A DNA stretch of 64,000 nucleotides, taken from contig OZ004593.1 of NCBI GenBank assembly GCA_963924555.1, forward strand, positions 2,104,480-2,168,479. Reading direction: 5' to 3'. The notes beneath the pieces are model-generated. The model was not told the origin of the DNA and made no database searches. It saw nothing but the letters and a program-made list of their open reading frames with translations. Shown here piece after piece: positions 11,039 to 22,501 of the stretch. The first letter of the stretch is position 1. Each line of letters starts with the position of its first letter. Source of the DNA: Crambe crambe. Taxonomy: Eukaryota > Porifera > Demospongiae > Poecilosclerida > Crambeidae. Position numbers and translations under genes: made by a program.

Positions 11039-14000
11039 TTATCGAATTGGAGATGAGAAATTGAACGACCTCCATGTGTCCATGTATTGCTGCAAGAAGG
11101 AGGGGAGTGTCACCATTAATGTTCTTGCACATCCTTTGTCTAGAGTGAGGTACTGTACGACAGGTAGATGTCCTTTGGCTGCAGCTAGGTGTAATGGAGT
11201 CTGTTCATATTTATCCAAACTACATGGACTACATCCTTGTTCATCAACCAAGTACTTGATAATGTTGAGACGTCCCTCCATTGCTGCCACATGAATTGCA
11301 TTGCAACCATTGTTGTTGACTATGTCAAGGGTGCTTATTGAATTGGAGATGAGAAATTGAACGACCTCCATGTGTCCATGTATTGCTGCAAGAAGGAGGG
11401 GAGTGTCACCATTAATGTTCTTGCACATTGCATCACATCCTTTGTCTAGAGTGAGGTACTGTACGACAGGTAGATGTCCTTTGGCTGCAGCTAGGTGTAA
11501 TGGAGTGTGTTCATATTTATCCAAACAACATGGACTACATCCTTGTTTGTCAACCAAGTACTTGATAATGTTGAGATGTTCCTTGATTGCTGCCTCATGA
11601 ATTGCATTTCGACCATCGTTGTTGACTATATCAAGGGTGCTTATCCAATTGGAGATGAGAAATTGAACGACCTCCATGTGTCCCAATGATGTTGCATAAT
11701 GGAGGGGAGCATTGCCATTGATGTCCTTTCCCATTGCATCACATCCTTTGTCTAGAGTGAGGTACTGTACGACAGGTAGATGTCCTTTGGCTGCAGCTAG
11801 GTGTAATGGAGTCTGTTCATATTTATCCAAACAACATGGACTACATCCTTGTTCGTCAACCAAGTACCTGATAATGTTGAGATGTTCCTTGATTGCTGCC
11901 TCATGAATTGCATTTCGACCATCGTTGTTGACTATATCAAGGGTGCTTATCCAATTGGAGATGAGAAATTGAACGACCTCCATGTGTCCCAATGAAGTTG
12001 CATGATGGAGGGGAGCATTGCCATTGATGTCCTTTCCCATTGCATCACATCCTTTGTCTAGAGTGAGGTACTGTACGACAGGTAGATGTCCTTTGGCTGC
12101 AGCTAAGTGTAATGGAGTCTGTTCATATTTATTCAAACAACATGGACTATATCCTTGTTCATCAACCAAGTACTTGATAATGTTGAGATGTCCCTTCAAT
12201 GCTGCCACATGAATTACATTTTGACCACCGTTATCTACTATGTCCACTGCATCACATCCTTTGTCTAGAGTGAGGTACTGTACGACAGGTAGATGTCCTT
12301 TAGCTGCAGCTAGGTGTAATGGAGTCTGTTCATATTTATCCAAACAACATGGACTATATCCTTGTTCGTCAACCAAGTACTTGATAATGTTGAGATGTCC
12401 TTCAATTGCTGCCACATGAATTGCATTTTGACAATTACTGTTGACTACTTCAAAGGTACTTGTTGAATGGGATATGAGAAATTCAACAACCTCTATGTTG
12501 CCATATGCTGCTGCAATATGAAGGGAAGTGTTGCCATAAATGTCCTTTCCCACTGTATCACATCCTTTGTCTAGAGTGAGGTACTGCACGACAGGTAGAT
12601 GTCCTTCGGCAGCTAGGTGTAATGGAGTCTGCTCATATTTATCCAAATGACATGGACTACATCCTTGTTCAACCAAGTACTTGATAATGTTGAGATGTCC
12701 TTCAATTGCTGCTATATGAATTGCATTGCGACCATTGCTATTGACTATTTCAAGGGTGTTTATCGAATAGGAGATGAGAAATTGAACGACCTCCATATGT
12801 CCACACTCTGCTGCACAATGGAGGAGAGTATCGCCATTGATGTTCTTTCCCACTGTGTCACATCCTTTGTCTAAAGTGAGGTACTGTACAACAGGTAAAT
12901 GTCCATTAGCTGCGGCTAGATGCAATGGAGTCTGTTCATATTTATCCAAGCGACATGGACTACATCCTTGTTCGTCAACCAAGTACTTGATAATGTTGAG
13001 ATGTCCCTCCATCGCTGCCACATGAATTGCATTTTGACCATTTTTGTCTACTATGTCCACTGCATCACATCCTTTGTCTAGAGTGAGGTACTGTACGACA
13101 GGTAGATGTCCTTTGGCTGCAGCTAGGTGTAATGGAGTGTGTTCATATTTATCCAAACAACATGGACTACATCCTTGTTCGTCAACCAAGTACTTGATAA
13201 TGTTGAGATGTTCCTTGATTGCTGCCTCATGAATTGCATTTCGACCATCTTTGTTGACTATATCAAGGGTGCTTATCCAATTGGAGATGAGAAATTGAAC
13301 GACCTCCATGTGTCCCAATGATGTTGCATAATGGAGGGGAGCATTGCCATTGATGTCCTTTCCCATTGCATCACATCCTTTGTCTAGAGTGAGGTACTGT
13401 ACGACAGGTAGATGTCCTTTGGCTGCAGCTAAGTGTAATGGAGTCTGTTCATATTTATCCAAACAACATGGACTACATCCTTGTTCATCAACCAAGTACT
13501 TGATAATGTTGAGATGTCCCTTCAATGCTGCCACATGAATTACATTTTGACCTCCGTTATCTACTATGTCCACTGCATCACATCCTTTGTCTAGAGTGAG
13601 GTACTGTACGACAGGTAGATGTCCTTTGGCTGCAGCTAGGTGTAATGGAGTCTGTTCATATTTATCCAAACAACATGGACTATATCCTTGTTCATCAACC
13701 AAGTACTTGATAATGTTGAGATGTCCTTCAATTGCTGCCACATGAATTGCATTTTGACAATTACTGTTGACTACTTCAAAGGTACTTGTTGAATGGGATA
13801 TGAGAAATTCAACAACCTCTATGTTGCCATATGCTGCTGCAATATGAAGGGAAGTGTTGCCATTAATGTCCTTTCCCACTGTATCACATCCTTTGTCTAG
13901 AGTGAGGTACTGCACGACAGGTAGATATCCTTCGGCTGCAGCTAGGTGTAATGGAGTCTGCTCATATTTATCCAAACGACATGGACTACATCCTTGTTCG

Positions 14001-16270
14001 TCAACCAAGTACTTAATAATTTTGAGATGTCCCTTCAATGCTGCCACATGAATAGCATTATGACCTTGGTTGTTGACTATGTCAAGGGTGCTTATAGAAT
14101 TGGAGATAAGAAATTGAACGACCTCCATGTGTCCATATGTTACTGCAAAGTGGAGGGGAGCATTGCCATTAATGTCCTTTATCACTGTATCACATCTTTT
14201 GTCTAGAGTGAGGTACTGCACGACAGGTAGATGTCCTTTAGCTACAGCTAGGTGTAATGGAGTCTGCTCATATTTATCCAAACGACATGGACTACATCCT
14301 CGTTCATCAACCAAATACTTGATAATGTTGAGATGTCCTTCCATTGCTGCCACATGAATTGCATTTCGACCATTACTGTTGACTACTTCAATGGTACTTA
14401 TTAAATGGGATATGAGAAATTGAACAACCTCTATGTTGCCATATGCTGCAGCAAGATGAAGTGAAGTGTTGCTATTAATGTCCTTGACCATTGCATCACA
14501 TCCTTTGTCTAGAGTGAGGTACTGTACAACAGGTAGATGTCCTTTGGCTGCAGCTAGGTGTAATGGAGTCTGCTCATATTTATCCAAACGACATGGACTA
14601 TATCCTCGTTCATCAACCAAGTACTTGGTAATGTTGAGATGTCCCTCCATTGCTGCCACATGAATTGCATTTCGACCATTACTGTTGACTACTTCAATGG
14701 TACTTATTAAATGGGATATGAGAAATTGAACAACCTCTATATTGCCATATGCTGCAGCAAGATGAAGTGAAGTGTTGCTATTAATGTCCTTGACCATTGC
14801 ATCACATCCTTTGTCTAGAGTGAGGTACAGTACAACAGGTAGATGTCCTTTGGCTGCAGCTAGGTGTAATGGAGTCTGCTCATATTTATCCAAACGACAT
14901 GGACTATATCCTCGTTCATCAACCAAGTACTTGATAATGTTGAGATGTCCCTCCATTGCTGCCACATAAATTGCATTATGACCTTCATTGTTGACTATGT
15001 CAAGGGTGCTTATCGAATTGGAGATAAGAAATTGAACGACCTCCATGTGTCCATATGTTACTGCAAAATGGAGGGGAGTATTGCCATTGATGTCCTTTCT
15101 CACTGTATCACATCCTTTGTCTAGAGTGAGGTACTGTACGACAGGTAGATGTCCTTTGATTGCAGCTAGGTGTAATGGAGTATATTCATATTTATCCAAA
15201 CAACATGGACTACATCCTCGTACATCAACCAAATACTTGATAATGTTGAGATGTCCTTCCATTGCTGCCACATGAATTGCATTTTGACCATTACTGTTGA
15301 CTACTTCAATGGTACGTATTGAATGGGATATGAGAAATTGAACAACCTCTATGTTGCCATATGCTGCAGCAAGATGAAGGGAAGTATCGCTATTAATGTC
15401 CTTGATCATTGCATCACATCCTTTGTCTAGAGTGAGGTACTGTACGACAGGTAGATGTCCATTAGCTGCAGCTAGATGCAATGGAGTCTGTTCATATTTA
15501 TCCAAACAACATGGACTACATCCTTGTTCATCAACCAAGTACTTTATAATGTTGAGACGTCCCTCCATTGCTGCCACATGAATTGCATTGTGACCATTTT
15601 TGTCTACTATGTCCACTGCATCACATCCTTTATTTAGAGTGAGGTACTGTACGACAGGTAGATTTCCTTTGGCTGCAGTTAGGGGTAATGGAGTCTGTTC
15701 ATATTTATCCAAACGGCATGGACTACATCCTTGTTCGTTAACCAAGTACTTGATAATTTTGAGATGTCCTTCCATTGCTGCCACATGAATAGCATTATGA
15801 CCTTGGTTGTTGACTATGTCAAGGGTGCTTATAGAATTGGAGATAAGAAATTGAACGACCTCCATGTGTCCACATGTTACCGCAAAATGGAGGGGAGCAT
15901 TGCCATTGATGTCCCTTCTCACTGTATCACATCCTTTGTCTAGAGTGAGGTACCGTACGACAGGTAGATGTCCTTTGGCTGCAGCTAGGTGTAATGGAGT
16001 CTGCTCATATTTATCCAAACAACATGGACTATATCCTCGTTTATCAACCAAGTACTTGATAATGTTGAGATGTCCTTCCATTGTTGCCACATGAATTGCA
16101 TTTTGACCATTACTGTTGACTACTTCAATGGTACTTATTGAATGGGATATGAGAAATTGAACAATTTCTATGTTGCCATATGCTGCTGCAAGATGAAGAG
16201 AAGTGTTGCTATTAATGTCCTTGACCATTGCATCACACCCTTTGTCTAGAGTGAGGTACTGTACAATAGA
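11039..16270 (-). repeat. Higher-order ankyrin array, 306-bp units
   Basis: Ankyrin units of about 102 bp form a three-repeat higher-order unit of 306 bp, with three recognisable types: DKYEQTPLHLAA, DINGNTSLHLAA and NGQNAIHVAA. Neighbouring units are highly similar at the DNA level. Some cycles lack the middle type. A block of at least 700 bp at about 11890-12600 is repeated at a spacing of 1,326 bp (13 ankyrin lengths) at about 13216-13930. The pattern shows unequal exchange or slippage within the exon. Confidence 0.9.
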
Positions 16271-18559
16271 TAGATGTCCTTTAGCAGCAGCAATGTTTAA
16301 AGGAGTAATTCTATTTGGACCTAGCACTGCTGATGGATTATAACCTTGCTCAATCAGGTACATGATAACAGATATATGTCCATACTCTGTAGCTATAAGC
16401 AGAGGATTATGATGGTAATCGATGTCTCCATAAACATCATCAAGTTTTGAATGATTAATAGTGATATTTCTTATCAAAAGATCAACAACATTTTTATGTC
16501 CTCTTGCACAGGCATATTCTAATGGAGTGCATTTATTGTCATCATAACAGAGAGCCTCAACATGTTGATCATCCAGTAGATATTGTACTAAGGGGGAATG
16601 ACCTTCGCTAGCTGCAATATGAAGAATTGTGGAATTTCCAACTCCTGGTTGAGTGGGATTACATCCTAAATCCTCAACAAAGTATTTTATAACATGCAAA
16701 TGTCCTTTAATGGCTGCATAGTGTATAGCAGTGTTACCATTTTTATCCATGTCCAATGGATTATAATCACCTCTTTCTATCATGGTTCTAATTTCTTTCA
16801 AATCTCCTTTACTTACATTAATGTGCAAAAGGGAGTGTCTCATGATATCCCACAAGTTTAGTGATGATAACTCAACTGCTCTGTCAAGCATTTGTAAGTA
16901 AGGTTCTCCAAGGTCTGTCTCATGTACACAGCTCTAATGAATAATAATTATTGGTAACATAGCTATTGAAAGTAGAAAATCCATTATACATACCTCTATG
17001 TAGTCTGATGTTAGAGTTTTAGGATGAAGGGTTGATGTCTTTCCAGCAGTATTAGTAATAGAAGAATGAATATCAGAAATACTGATGGCAGAATCGATAT
17101 CTGTATTAACAATTTTGATATGGTGTAATGATCATCTCATAATTATTGTACATAGATATATAGCTACCTGGATCAAGCTTATTATTTTTAGCTTCATTCA
17201 GCTGGAGCTGTTTTGATAAAAGAAAACAATCAAACGTGACCTACATACATGTAATATGCATGCATGATACCTACCTCCTGTTGATTGATGGAGTCTCCGC
17301 TTGAAATCTTTATAACTTGTATCTCCCTGAGTGCTTGTTTTTGCTCTGTAGAAAGTGGGAAGATGTATCTTTCAACTAAATGTGGTGTTAAAAAAAACAA
17401 TTTGACGCTTCCATTCTCTTTCGAATAGAGACGCAACACCCCAGTTACTGAAACATGAAAAATCTCACAGAGATTTCGGGTTAGCAATAATAGACGATTC
17501 AAGGTCAAATTTTTATATGATTTGTCCAGGGTAATGAAGATTTTGGCTTGGTTAGTATCAGATCCAAATCTCGATGGGCACTCATAAAGTCTACACTTAG
17601 CATATTCTTGAAATGCATTCTCATATCTTAAAAGCTCTTCTTTGTCTTTTTTTGTGCCAAGATTAAGAATTAGTTGCTTCAGGATCTGGTAGCTGAAGAA
17701 GGATGAATATTTTCTTACTATCAAAAGTGCTTCATCTATATATTCAGCTTTCCTTAATGTTTCATATTCTTCTGCAAATAATATCTGATTACTATCACGT
17801 GCATACACTTGATCAAATGCTTGAAATTCTATCAAATACATGGCAAGTGTCTCTACTGGGATTTTCCTCTCTATTAGAGATTCCTGAAATTTTGTAATGA
17901 GTGCTTCATATTTAGATATCATAACCATTGACTGTGCCCTTTTTTTCTGCTCCATTCTTTCACATTCTTTTTCAGAGAAGCCACTTTCTGATAAAGTTAT
18001 GGAATGAATGTCTTCCTCATCTACTAAAAAAATACATGTTTAGACTTTACTTTGGCACCTGGAGCATCTATAGCCCCATTTTGCTTCACATTAAAGATGG
18101 GTGCTTGAATACTAGTTCCTTCGTCATTGCTTGCTTGAATACTCATTCCTTCATCATTGCTTGGTTGAATACTCGTTCCTTCATCATTGCTTGCTTGAAT
18201 ACTCATTCCTTCATCAGTACATGCTTGAATATCCATTCCCTTGTCATTACATGCTTGAACACTTGTTTTTTCATCTTCCTTTATTTTATGCTCATATGCT
18301 AAGGAATAGAAAAGTCTTTTATCGAAAGAAGCTACAGCTTCTGCTAGCTTTCTCCAATTTGGACGTCCAAACTTGTTTATATCATAATTAAGACGAGACC
18401 ACTCCTTGACCACTTCAGCAAGACGATCAAAGCATAGAGGGTAATTAGCAGTGATAGTATCTAAAGTAGACATGGATATCCCTAGATTGCAACCAATTTT
18501 TTTCCAACAAGCCTCAACTGGTTGCAGAGCACGTATTACATCATTAAAATCACTTTCAC
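11039..18559 (-). CDS. Death-domain / giant ankyrin-repeat protein
   Basis: Five minus-strand exons join in consistent phase: 18559-18059, 18023-17275, 17207-17168, 17100-16994 and 16933-11039, giving about 2,430 residues. Exon 1 holds a Death-type domain (NDVIRALQPVEACWKKIG ... RPNWRKLAEAVASFDK), then a tandem decapeptide linker (SIQASNDEG type). Exon 2 encodes about 230 residues I cannot place in a named family; ECPSRFG and IFPLSTEQKQAL are recognisable landmarks that I recall from other sponge and cnidarian predicted proteins. The last exon encodes about 55 ankyrin repeats. Death domains usually mediate homotypic signalling contacts and ankyrins bind proteins, so a cytosolic receptor or adaptor role is inferred. 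Exon 1 has no suitable start and needs an upstream exon, probably the leader at 21423-21893. Near 11130 a 10-base gap relative to sister repeats shifts the frame, so the protein ends at 11039 and the final repeat (to 10857, beside AATAAA) is out of frame. Confidence 0.85.
18077..18270 (-). repeat. In-frame 30-bp minisatellite (decapeptide linker)
   Basis: Five to six tandem copies of a 30-bp unit encode the decapeptide SIQASNDEG(T/M) and variants, between the Death domain and the next domain. The unit length keeps the reading frame, so copy number can vary without breaking the protein. Confidence 0.85.
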
Positions 18560-18724
18560 CTACATAAAGTAGAAAAGAAAGCTAGATATTTATAATAATT
18601 ATTATATATAGAGCTCTTATGGTGGGTGTGGCTTATCACGAGGAAGTTAATACCAGTATTTATGTATACTTACAGATTAGCAGGAAATTTTTGTTTGTCT
18701 TTTAATTTCATTACTTTCATTGTG

Positions 18725-20125
18725 TTGTGGACTGGGACGCAGAGAACTTATAGTTAAGTTAATTTTAATAGAGAGAATACTGCAGCAACTGGCAGGATTC
18801 CTCAGTCCAACACAAAAACTACTCAAGTACATCAACAGATCAAACAATAACACATGAATGTACAATTAAAGATCTAACACAGAGGAGAGGAATGACACAC
18901 ATAAACACAGAGAGGTGAGTTTGACATTACTTAGATACTTCGAGTTGCTGTTCATGACACTCCATCCCCTTCTCCTTCGACATTCATGTCGCTGAAGGTT
19001 AAACTAGGTGGGAGAGACCATCAGTGTTTGGATAGTCCTTCCCACTGCGGTAGTGGATGTCGAAGTCAGGGCTGGAGTGCCAAACTCCAATGGCTGTTGT
19101 TTTCCTTCAGACATTCCATCCATTCTAATGAGCGATGATCGGTCTGAATGGTAGATTCTAAATGCCTCCACCCCAAGATAGTATTCTTTAGTAATGTTAG
19201 TCTGGTATAGTCTGGTTATAGTCTGCATCCAACCAAGTTGCCAATTAATCTTTCATCTAACTACCAGCTGTTCTCTGCATCGCGTTCTGCTCTATCACAG
19301 AGGCCATCACTGTGGTAGTGGATATTGAAGTCATAGGGCTGAAGTGCCAGACTCCAATGAGTGAGTCAGCTGTTGTTTTCCTTCAGACGTTCCATCCATT
19401 CTAATGAGTGATGATTGGTCTGAATGGTGCAAGCAGGTAGATTCTAAATCCAAGACATATGGCAAGGCACTCTATTTCAACTGTAGAGTAGTATTCCGCA
19501 GCTTTCGACTAGAATATCTAACAGGGTTTTATCATCCATCTGGCTTAACATGGCCCCAACTCCCTGTACCTGTCCTCTCTCGTCTGTTCCTGCCCATGGT
19601 CTCAATCGCTCCAAGTAGAAATGTCATGTTGGCCTGCATGGCTCTTCTGTCCTTGAGAAGAATATACGTATACCATGTTCTCCAGTGAACAGTGTTTTAC
19701 ACCTAAGCCACCGCCCCCAGTAGTAGTTCCATTGCTCGGAATCGTTGGTCATCTTGCTCATAGGTAATCTCGCTGAGTTTATGTCTGATTCTCCAGACTC
19801 TTCAGTTTCAACTCTCTCTCTCTCTTTCGATTATCTCCTATACTCTCAGCCACTCGTCATGGTAGCTACTGTACCTTCGATAATACCTATAGAGGTTCTC
19901 TAACTGGCACAGGTCTTGTCTCAATCGTTGTAAACAACTATCCTACCGCTACCACCAAGAGGACGCAGAGAACTTATATTCTAATAGAGAGAAAACAGCA
20001 ACTGGCAGGACTCCTCAGTTCAACACAAAAACTACACGAGTACACGGACACGTTCGACAATAACACATGAACATACAATTAAAGATCTAACACAGAGGGA
20101 AGGAAAACACAGAGGTGAGTTTGAC
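18725..20125 (-). mobile_element. Ty3-type retroelement fossil with flanking direct repeats
   Basis: This is a decayed Ty3-type element on the minus strand. Two direct repeats of about 150-190 bp (about 18725-18930 and 19955-20125, sharing AACTGGCAGGA and AATTAAAGATCTAACACAGAGG) resemble LTR remnants. Between them lie two RNase H-like pieces (landmarks LGVEAFRIY and DHRSLEW-type). Gag, protease and integrase are not recognised. The element is broken in many places and looks old. It lies inside the large intron between the 2A-type leader exons and the Death-ankyrin gene. Confidence 0.7.
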
Positions 20126-20729
20126 AAATATGACACACAAACATTAACACTTAGATACATACGTACTTATAGAGTTATGTTGTTCATCACTTGACTAACC
20201 CACCCCCACCTAATTCTTATATTCATCTATGCACAAATATTATTAATACCGTGAATACCATCGCATGCATGCAATTTACCTCGTGTGCACCCTAGCGGCA
20301 GAGTTTACATTCTACAGTCTAGAACCTGTTTATAGATCCTCCTCTACATATAGGAAAACATCTTCCATGGAGGGTATGTGACCAAACTACTGTGGGGTTG
20401 CCAACTTCCTCTCTCCCACGGATGCATCCCAGATGTCTGGTATCTTCACATCACGGATTCTACATTGACAATACTGCTAGCTAGCTAGCTATTTAGACAC
20501 AGCAGCAGAAGTGACAAACTTGTCACACTCTTTTCATTCCAAATCCCTGGTGCTAGTTTATGTAGCCAAAAGCTCTTATTCAATCAGCAAATACGTAGCT
20601 ACAGAAATAAGACTATCACACACACATACGCACGTACAACAGTGAGGTTGCACTGAGAATGCGCATAATGTTATGAAAACTGATGTGCCTAAATGGACAT
20701 GGGGACAGGACTTTAGCTTGTGCTTACAT

Positions 20730-21385
20730 TGGCCTTCACTATTCTACGGAACAGAACAGAATGGAACGGAACGGTTCTGGGACCCTATTTCATGGACGGA
20801 ATTTCACTATGCATGCGTATGAGCATCCCTGATTAGTAGTGCCTGCGCATGCATATATATGTGTATCGTACTGGAGAGTAATGCTGAAGATTTTGAGATT
20901 CCAAGCATATGATTACAAGAAGGTGACAATTTTAATGACATTTTGCATGGACACGTCAACTTAATGATAAAGCAACACTGTTCATCTAACCTTCCTCAGA
21001 AAGAGCATTTTCTCTGTTAGCAAAAACTACAGCATTAGATATAAATTGAGTAATAGGTACCTACAGCAAGGATACAGCAATCAATAATGATACAAACATC
21101 TGTATATGAGAATCTTGCGTAATTCTGAGAAATAATAGGAGCATAATTCCACTTGTAAGAAGGAGCACAATTTCAATGACAAGAAGATCAGCTATGACAG
21201 TGCATTACACAATTAGGGACCCCAAACTGTTAAAATCATGCTGCCGCATGTGCATACGTGTGCGCAGTGAAAATACTGTTCCATGACATAGGGTCCTGGA
21301 ACCTTTCTGTTTTATTCCATTCCGTTTTATTCCGCTCCATTCCATTCCATTCCGTTCCGTTCCGTTCCATAGAATAGTGAGGTCC
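20730..21385. mobile_element. Inverted-repeat element with expanded GGAAC tracts
   Basis: The ends are inverted: CACTATTCTA near 20737 against TAGAATAGTG near 21380. The arms extend inwards through GGAACGGAAC-type tandem runs and a shared GGGACCCTAT-type block. A related half copy lies at 40976-41170, including GATCTTCTTGTCATT. There is no transposase, so it is non-autonomous. The simple GGAAC/GGAAT runs have expanded differently in each arm. Confidence 0.7.
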
Positions 21386-21422
21386 CTTACGTTCATAGCT
21401 ACATCAACATCTTACGTACTAC

Positions 21423-21893
21423 TGTAACACAACTCACTCAGTTCTTTATCAGAAATAGTAGGCAAGACTTTCTTCACGTCATCATCTAAGAGGTCAAAAA
21501 ATACCTAGTGGCTGATTGCTACTTTAATTGCTTACTAGCCATAGCCTAGCTTCATGATATTATGGTATATACAGCTATGTTTAGCTAGAGCTATTATTAA
21601 TTTTATTAATGCATGATTATCATTACATTTGCTATTCATAACTGAACTCAATAGCTGTGAATAATAATTAGCTACACGTAAGCAATTTACTGGCTAATAC
21701 CCTTTTCTGTGTGCATGTGGTCATTGTACTTCCCTGATTCATAGTGCCAACTTGAGTACTGATCATTACATTATACAGCCTCTACACCTAACCTTAGCTA
21801 GATTCTTATTGCTAAATACTTACTTGAAAGGGGCCCCGGATTCAATTCTATGTCTCCTGCCAATAACAGAAGTAGAAAAGTGAGAAAGTGCAT
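21423..21893 (-). CDS. 2A-like leader exons of the Death-ankyrin gene (copy 2)
   Basis: The first exon, 21893-21824, encodes 23 residues starting at Met: a hydrophobic run followed by AGDIELNPGP, then LS and a GTAAGT donor in phase 1. A second exon (21485-21423) continues NDDVKKVLPTISDKELSEL and can end in phase 1 at A|GTAGTA. The Death-domain exon at 18559 begins in the matching phase. The 2A motif makes ribosomes skip the last Gly-Pro bond. Hydrophobic 2A leaders of this design have been reported at the N-termini of NLR-type proteins in sea urchin and sponge. The same frame is open upstream to 22301 and contains a possible membrane segment. Joining to the ankyrin gene is inference: the donor of exon 2 is weak and the intron is about 2.9 kb. 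Confidence 0.6.
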
Positions 21894-22301
21894 CTTAACA
21901 ATGCTATATAACTTGAAGGTACAGTTCACATATTCAGTGGATACAGCTTTAAGGCTTGATACTTGAGCAGAGAGCTTCATAAAAACAAGTGAATCACTTG
22001 AATATGAACGATAGGTATGAAGAGCTTTCACTCTTACACGATAGAGGGGTTGCTTTAGGTGTGAGACTCTCTCCTCCTTCCTCCTCCTCCTTCCCCAGAA
22101 GGAATGGATGGCACAGATGAGGAGCACAAAGCCAAAGACAGCCAGCCCCGATTGAGGGAGGGACATGGTCCTCTCCATCTGCAGGCTGGTGGTGAGGGGA
22201 CGTCTCATCTCCCACTGAACCTGCTTCCACAAGTAGCGACCGACAAGTCTCGCGTGCGAGACCACAGCTCGAGATTGATGGGGCATAATGTCCCTTAACA
22301 A
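21824..22301 (-). other. Upstream open segment shared with 7.2-7.7 kb
   Basis: The 480-base region upstream of and including the leader is closely similar to 7162-7765. In the best 170 bases (22130-22300 against 7490-7660) only about four differences are visible. Both copies stay open in the same frame and predict a basic segment, a hydrophobic stretch (AVFGFVLLICAI) and an Arg/Lys-rich turn. It could be an N-terminal extension or a 5' untranslated leader; the Met closest to the 2A motif makes the better leader. Confidence 0.5.
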
Positions 22302-22501
22302 TGTCGTAGCTAGCTAGAGAGCTAGCTGGATAATTAAAACTTGACAGGGTCACCTGCGAACAAAGGCCGAGTACTGAACTGACAAGAATCCTTTTATACT
22401 TGCCAGCCAAAGCAGCCCCGCCCATTACGTGTGTGCATGCGCATAAAAGTAGCATTAAAAAGGTCATGATTTAATTACTAGCTGAGTCATACAGAGAGTA
22501 G

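Noticed and set aside
10905-16094. Many plus-strand open frames with repeated Cys-rich peptides inside the ankyrin region
   Set aside because: They recur every 306 bases as antisense shadows of the minus-strand ankyrin exon, which carries clear family motifs.
11039-16270. Regular direct repeats resembling a CRISPR array
   Set aside because: Repeat and spacer are both parts of a 102-bp ankyrin code in one open frame in animal DNA, so it is not CRISPR.
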